Part shown: piece after piece, positions 32,979-36,654 of the stretch
How the letters are laid out: every line of letters starts with the position of its first letter
Position numbering within the stretch: the stretch's first letter is position 1
Origin: Verrucomicrobiia bacterium
Lineage (GTDB): Bacteria > Verrucomicrobiota > Verrucomicrobiia > Limisphaerales > JAOAIM01
NCBI GenBank assembly: GCA_026414705.1
Contig: JAOAIM010000010.1
Coordinates: 1 to 36,654, forward strand
Reading direction: 5' to 3'
DNA length: 36,654 nt
Notes under the pieces: model-generated
The model's input: only the letters and a program-made list of their open reading frames with translations
Told to the model about the DNA's origin: nothing
Databases searched by the model: none
Program-made: the position numbers and the translations under genes

Positions 32979-33788
32979 TCAAATCCGAACCGCGTCCAGT
33001 TCCAGGCGCACCAGGTCCACAAGGATGTCGCCGCCTGTGCCCGCCGCCGGGCGTGTGAGGTAACGGTCGGCGATCTCGGCGAGGAACGCCTCGCGCAGGT
33101 TTTCGGGCACGCGCTGGGTGTAGGGCAACCACGTCGTGCGCAGCCAGGCGAGAAACTCCGCCGCGTGGCGGAAGCGCGCCGGGCACGGCAGGAGGCGAAT
33201 GGCGCGCGGCTTGAAGCCGGCCTGCGACAACCAGAGCGCGTAGTCGTCCGGGGCGTAAAAGAAATATGGCCGGCTCATGCGGCGGAAAAAGGCGCGCCAG
33301 CGCTCCCGGCGCATCACGGCCCGAAGGGCGTGGAACACCGCGTCGGCGTTGCCGCGTCCGCCGGCCGAGACGAGCAATCGCCCGCCCGGCACGAGCGCCG
33401 CCGCCGCCCCGCGCAGAAACGCCACGTGATCGTCCACCCAGTGCAACGTGGCGTTGGAGAAGACGAGATCGAACTGGCGCTCGAACCGGAGCGCGCGTGC
33501 GTCCATCACCTCAAATTTCAGGTTTGGAAATCGGCGCGGGGGAAACTGCTCGCGGGCGAAGCGGATCATTTCCGGGGCAACGTCCACGCCCACGACGCGA
33601 CCCCGAGGCAGAGCGCGGGCGAGTTCCGCGGTGACCTTGCCGTCGCCGCAGCCGACGTCGAGCACGCGCTCGTCACCGCGCCAGGGAATTCGGGCCAGAA
33701 GTTCGCGCGCCCAGGTCTGTTGGAGCGCCGAGTGTGCGGCGTAATCGGCGGGATTCCACGTGACGCGGCTCGCCGCGACGGCAGACAT
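32979..33788 (-). CDS. SAM-dependent methyltransferase, trans-aconitate methyltransferase-like
   Basis: The 269-residue class I methyltransferase has motif I VLDVGCGDG (42-50), an acidic residue in VVGVDVAPEMI, FEVMDARALRF and FDLVFSNATLHWVDDH. The early WNPADYAAHS and the SNATLHWV block are characteristic of Tam (trans-aconitate 2-methyltransferase) and its relatives. A helical C-terminal cap with WLRTTWLPYTQRVP also fits. It acts in the cytoplasm; the acceptor may be trans-aconitate or another small acid. ATG 33788 matches the family start, and the frame allows 12 more residues. It sits between argC and argJ in the same direction, 41 bases before argJ, so it is probably co-transcribed without a known link to arginine. 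Confidence 0.86.
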   Translation of the reverse strand: MSAVAASRVTWNPADYAAHSALQQTWARELLARIPWRGDERVLDVGCGDGKVTAELARALPRGRVVGVDVAPEMIRFAREQFPPRRFPNLKFEVMDARALRFERQFDLVFSNATLHWVDDHVAFLRGAAAALVPGGRLLVSAGGRGNADAVFHALRAVMRRERWRAFFRRMSRPYFFYAPDDYALWLSQAGFKPRAIRLLPCPARFRHAAEFLAWLRTTWLPYTQRVPENLREAFLAEIADRYLTRPAAGTGGDILVDLVRLELDAVRI

Positions 33789-33799
33789 GACGGCACTCA

Positions 33800-33860
33800 A
33801 CTTGAGAAACGCACTTCGGACCACGAAACACGCGAAATGACACGAAAAACGAACCGGCCT
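33800..33860. repeat. Low-complexity short-period repeat in the argC-methyltransferase gap
   Basis: The plus strand reads ACCACGAAACACGCG then AAATGACACGAAAAACG, a degenerate array of ACACGAAA-like units. The argC stop to methyltransferase ATG gap of 189 bases holds nothing else visible. Confidence 0.45.
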
Positions 33861-33977
33861 TGAACAGGCGGCGCCGCAGGCATCGAGCGCATTCGCGTCA
33901 CGCTCTTGAGACCCGTGTTCACGGCATCGTTTCGTGGGTTTGGTCGCTTTCCCGGTTGGGTGGCTGGCCTTTCCGGG

Positions 33978-35038
33978 TCAAAGCAATCCGGCGGTTTCGG
34001 GCCAGCCGCAGACCAGGTTGAGGCTCTGGACGGCCTGGCCGCTGGCGCCCTTGAGCAGGTTGTCCTCGGCGCTCATGACCAGCAACCGCCCGGTGCGCGG
34101 GTCCAACCGCCAGGCGATCTCCATGACGTTGGTGCCGACGACGTTTTTGGTGTCGGGCAACCGGTCGTTTTCCAACAGCCGCACGAACGGCTCGCGTCCA
34201 TAAGCCTCCTGGTAGGCGGCGGCAACCTGCGCCGCGAACGATTCCCTCTCGGCGGCAGTCGTGAACGGGTGTTCGGCGCGAAGTAAAGGGTTGTCAGGAT
34301 GCCCCTGTTGACCGGCACCAGATGCGGCGTGAACTGGATGACGACCGGCGCGCCGGCCGCGAAGGCAAGTTGTTCCTCGATCTCGGACAGATGCCGGTGT
34401 TTGGGCACGCCGTAGGGCCGGAGGCTTTCGTGACATTCGCAGAAGAGCAGGTCCACGTCGGCTTTGCGCCCGGCGCCGCTCACGCCGCTCAGAGAATCGG
34501 CGATGATGCCGGAGGTCTGAATGAGGCGGCGCTGCAACAGCGGCCAGAGCGGGAGCAAAATGCTGGTGGGATAGCAGCCGGGCGAGGCGATCAGGAGCGC
34601 GTGTTGAATCTCGGCACGATAAATTTCCGGCAGGCCATAGACCGATTTTTTGAGCAGGTCGGGCGCGGGATGGTCGTGACCGTAGAATTCCTTGTAACGC
34701 GCGGGGTCTTTGAGCCGGAAATCGGCGCTCAGATCAATGACCACGCACCCGGCGTTGAGCAGCGGCACGGCGAATTCGGCGGCGACGCCGTGCGGCAGGG
34801 CCAGAAAGACAACGTCGGCCTGTTTGGCGAGCAGTTCGGCCTGCGGTTCGACGAAACGCAGCGCGCGTGATTTGGGGTGACTGGCAAAGCGCGGGAACAC
34901 CTGGGCGAGCGTCTGGCCCGCGTATTGGCGCGAGGTAACCGCGACCAGCTCGGCGTGCGGGTGGTCCAGGAGCAGGCGCACCAGTTCTTCGCCGGAGTAA
35001 CCGGACGCGCCCACGACAGCGACTCGTTTGGTCTTCAT
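33978..35038 (-). CDS. argC: N-acetyl-gamma-glutamyl-phosphate reductase, one-base frameshift
   Basis: ArgC reduces acetylglutamyl phosphate to the semialdehyde with NADPH, the third step of arginine synthesis. The nucleotide loop GASGYSGEELVRLLL (10-24), the catalytic cysteine in ASPGCYPTS, and the KHRHLSEIEEQL and HLVPVNRGILTTLYF blocks are intact. At about 34275 the frame breaks. The C-terminal part resumes in the next frame with AEHPFTTAAERESF, then REPFVRLLENDRLPDTKNVVG and DNLLKGASGQAVQSLNLVCG to the stop at 33978. The span is 1061 bases, one short of a multiple of three, so one missing base near 34275 restores a protein of about 353 residues. Downstream on the same strand lie the methyltransferase, argJ and argB. 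Confidence 0.93.
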
Positions 35039-35276
35039 GCGATTTGAACCGGGCATCGAGAGCGCAACGGCTGCATGGACAGCAAACCCCGGCGCCTCAC
35101 AGCGTCTTCGCTCATTTCGCGGCCACAGCGCGCAACGGAGCGGTCCCTTCGATGGCGTCGGGCGCGGCTCGGTTGCGGTGTCTCCGCCCGATTCTCAACA
35201 GAGCCATGCGGCGTTGTTGTAACCGGCCGGGGCCGGCGGGCCAAGTTTTTTGCCGGTGGAGCGCGTCCTTTGGACT

Positions 35277-35304
35277 TTGAAAGGCGTCGAGCCAACGCTA
35301 GCTT
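35277..35304 (+). promoter_or_regulatory. Promoter of aroE, apparently leaderless
   Basis: TTGAAA (35277-35282), a 16-base spacer and TAGCTT (35299-35304) are followed by six bases (GCGCCC) and the ATG at 35311. No Shine-Dalgarno is present. Confidence 0.48.
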
Positions 35305-35310
35305 GCGCCC

Positions 35311-36234
35311 ATGTCCGATCCGTTTGCGCAACCCATCAACGCCCGCACGCGCTACTGCGCCGTGGTGGGTCATCCGATCAAACATTCCGCCTCACCCGCC
35401 ATGCAAAACGCCGGCATCGCCGCGCTGGGCTTGAACTGGCGCTACCTGGCGTTTGATGTGCATCCGAACGACCTCCGCGCAACGCTCACCGGCGCGCGCG
35501 CGATGAAGTTCATCGGCCTGAACCTCACCGTGCCGCACAAGGTGCTCGCGCTCGACATGATGGACGCGCTGGATGACTCCGCGCGCACCTGGGGCGCGGT
35601 CAACACCGTGCGCTTCGAGGCACGCGACGCCCAGGGTCGGTGGCGTCCGCTGATCGAGTTTGACGACGAGGTGCCGGATGAGCTCCGCGCGGTCGGTTTC
35701 AACACCGACGCCGACGGATTTGCGCGGGCGGTGCGCGAAGACCTGGGCCTGGAGGTCAAGGGCGCCAGCGCGTTTGTGCTGGGCACGGGCGGTGCGGGGC
35801 AGGTTGCGGCGCTACGACTGGCCACCGATGGCGCGGCGCGGCTCTGGCTGGTGGACGTGGCCGTGAGCAAGGCCGAAGCGGTGGCGAGAGAAATTTGCAA
35901 ACGCTCTCCGCAGACGCGCGTGACGGTGGGCTTTCCGGACGGGCCGGTGGATTTGCTCGTGCAGGCGACGCCGCTGGGACTGAAGCCGGGTGATCCATTT
36001 CCGCTCGACGAGTCGAAGTTCCCGCTTCGCCGGGCGGGCGCGGTGTATGACATGATTTACCGTCCGGCGGAGACGCCGTTGCTGGCGGCGGCGAAGGCGG
36101 CCGGTTGCCGCACGGCCAACGGCATCGGGATGCTGCTCTATCAGGGCGTGCGCGCGCTGGAAATCTGGACGGGCCGGCCCGGGCCGGTGGCCCAGATGCG
36201 GCGCGCGCTCGAAGCGGAGGTTTATGGGCACTGA
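35311..36234 (+). CDS. aroE: Shikimate dehydrogenase
   Basis: AroE reduces 3-dehydroshikimate to shikimate with NADPH in chorismate synthesis. The 307-residue protein has the substrate serines in HSASPAM (25-31), catalytic Lys77 in LNLTVPHK, Asp133 in NTDADGF and the nucleotide loop GTGGAGQ (158-164). The closing NGIGMLLYQG is also intact. It is about 30 residues longer than E. coli AroE. Most of the excess is an acidic insert (about 104-126) between VNTVRFEA and the NTDADG motif. It stands alone with its own promoter-like boxes and is divergent from argC. Confidence 0.95.
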   Translation: MSDPFAQPINARTRYCAVVGHPIKHSASPAMQNAGIAALGLNWRYLAFDVHPNDLRATLTGARAMKFIGLNLTVPHKVLALDMMDALDDSARTWGAVNTVRFEARDAQGRWRPLIEFDDEVPDELRAVGFNTDADGFARAVREDLGLEVKGASAFVLGTGGAGQVAALRLATDGAARLWLVDVAVSKAEAVAREICKRSPQTRVTVGFPDGPVDLLVQATPLGLKPGDPFPLDESKFPLRRAGAVYDMIYRPAETPLLAAAKAAGCRTANGIGMLLYQGVRALEIWTGRPGPVAQMRRALEAEVYGH

Positions 36235-36654
36235 GCGTTCGGGTGGGCGCGAGCAGACCGCAGTTCGGGGCACGGCGCGCGCGATCGGGGGCGGCCTTTG
36301 TGTTCAAGGTTCGATGTTCGATCTGCGATGTTCGATGTTGGATGTTCGTTGTTCCGTGTTCGATGTTTCCCGGCGGCTGGGGCGCCTGCTCCCTCTCCCA
36401 GCGGGAGAGGGTTGGGGTGAGGGAGAACGCATCGTGAGCAGAAAGGTGTCCAAAATGTTTGCGGAGTTTCACCCTCACCCTGGCCCTCTCCCTCAAGGGA
36501 GAGGGGAAAAACTGCGGCGTCTCTTGGGCGAAAACGGCACGCGAGACGCGTGCGCTCCCTTCCATCATTCGATGTTCGATGTTCGTTGTTCCGTGTTCGA
36601 TGTTTCCCGGCGGCTGGGGCGCCTGCTCCCTCTCCCAGCGGGAGAGGGTTGGGG
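36235..36654. repeat. Tandem repeat array of a 237-base unit with inverted palindromes
   Basis: No gene follows aroE. Bases 36331-36417 recur at 36568-36654, 237 bases on, with one mismatch; the window end cuts the second copy. Each unit opens with TTCGATGTT-type 9-base repeats (36310-36367 and 36568-36605). It then has a hairpin CCCTCTCCC-AGC-GGGAGAGGG (36391-36411 and 36628-36648). The first unit also holds the opposite-facing partner, with TTTCACCCTCACCC leading into a CCCTCTCCCT-CA-AGGGAGAGGG hairpin (36484-36505). Bases 36438-36507 match window bases 1-69. The design resembles paired REP elements. Confidence 0.8.

Noticed and set aside
32938-33186. N-terminal extension of argJ
   Set aside because: The extra 83 codons overlap the methyltransferase gene and lack ArgJ similarity; the family start is at 32937.
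36331-36654. CRISPR array
   Set aside because: The repeated unit is 237 bases with internal palindromes, and there are no short regular spacers.

Overview
The window is GC-rich (mid-60s percent by eye) and bacterial. The best fit is a member of the Verrucomicrobiota, probably near Pedosphaeraceae/Limisphaerales. This is inferred from a PEP-CTERM surface protein, a HisA of the type otherwise best known from eukaryotes, very large exported multi-domain proteins, an argC-argJ-argB cluster, and intergenic DNA full of small palindromes and short-period repeats. No search was run, so the placement is tentative.

Layout. 1-347: repeat-rich spacer. 348-2024 (minus): an MqnA/MqnD-type menaquinone enzyme and a YugP-type membrane zinc peptidase. 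2565-7133 (minus): an exported subtilase. 7259-7333: tRNA-Thr(CGU). 7467-9129 (minus): an FlK-like thioesterase and an exported triple RidA-fold protein. 9296-10065 (minus): eukaryote-type hisA, frameshifted. 10145-10219: tRNA-Asn(GUU). 10540-13678 (plus): an MFS transporter, a lone hypC, a 50-codon ORF and an ABC ATPase. 13694-19204 (minus): a broken paralogue fragment, a PEP-CTERM protein and a 1517-residue exported mosaic protein. 19310-21385 (plus): an XRE regulator and a GabD-like dehydrogenase. 21440-30563 (minus): a CBS/MgtE transporter, an AAA/DUF4143 ATPase, PriA, a DUF3800 protein and a 987-residue Tat-exported protein. 30717-35038 (minus): argB, argJ, a methyltransferase and argC (frameshifted). 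35311-36234 (plus): aroE. 36235-36654: a repeat array whose 5' portion also appears at the window start.

The metabolic genes are housekeeping: arginine (argC, argJ, argB), histidine (hisA), shikimate (aroE) and probably menaquinone. The exported proteins (subtilase, mosaic protein, PEP-CTERM protein, Tat protein) suggest a surface-active, polymer-degrading lifestyle; this is inference. I see no CRISPR array, rRNA, insertion sequence, prophage, or complete defence or biosynthetic system.

The most interesting signals are regulatory and architectural. At six genes a -10-like hexamer ends exactly six bases before the start codon, which suggests leaderless mRNAs; argB, inside an operon, has a normal Shine-Dalgarno instead. 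The DUF4143 ATPase promoter sits inside a perfect 10-bp inverted repeat. The triple RidA protein lacks the catalytic arginine in all three domains. A 50-codon ORF with an ideal ribosome site is coupled through TGATG to an ABC ATPase that has lost its permease partners. Two conserved biosynthetic genes each lack exactly one base, which may be an assembly artefact.
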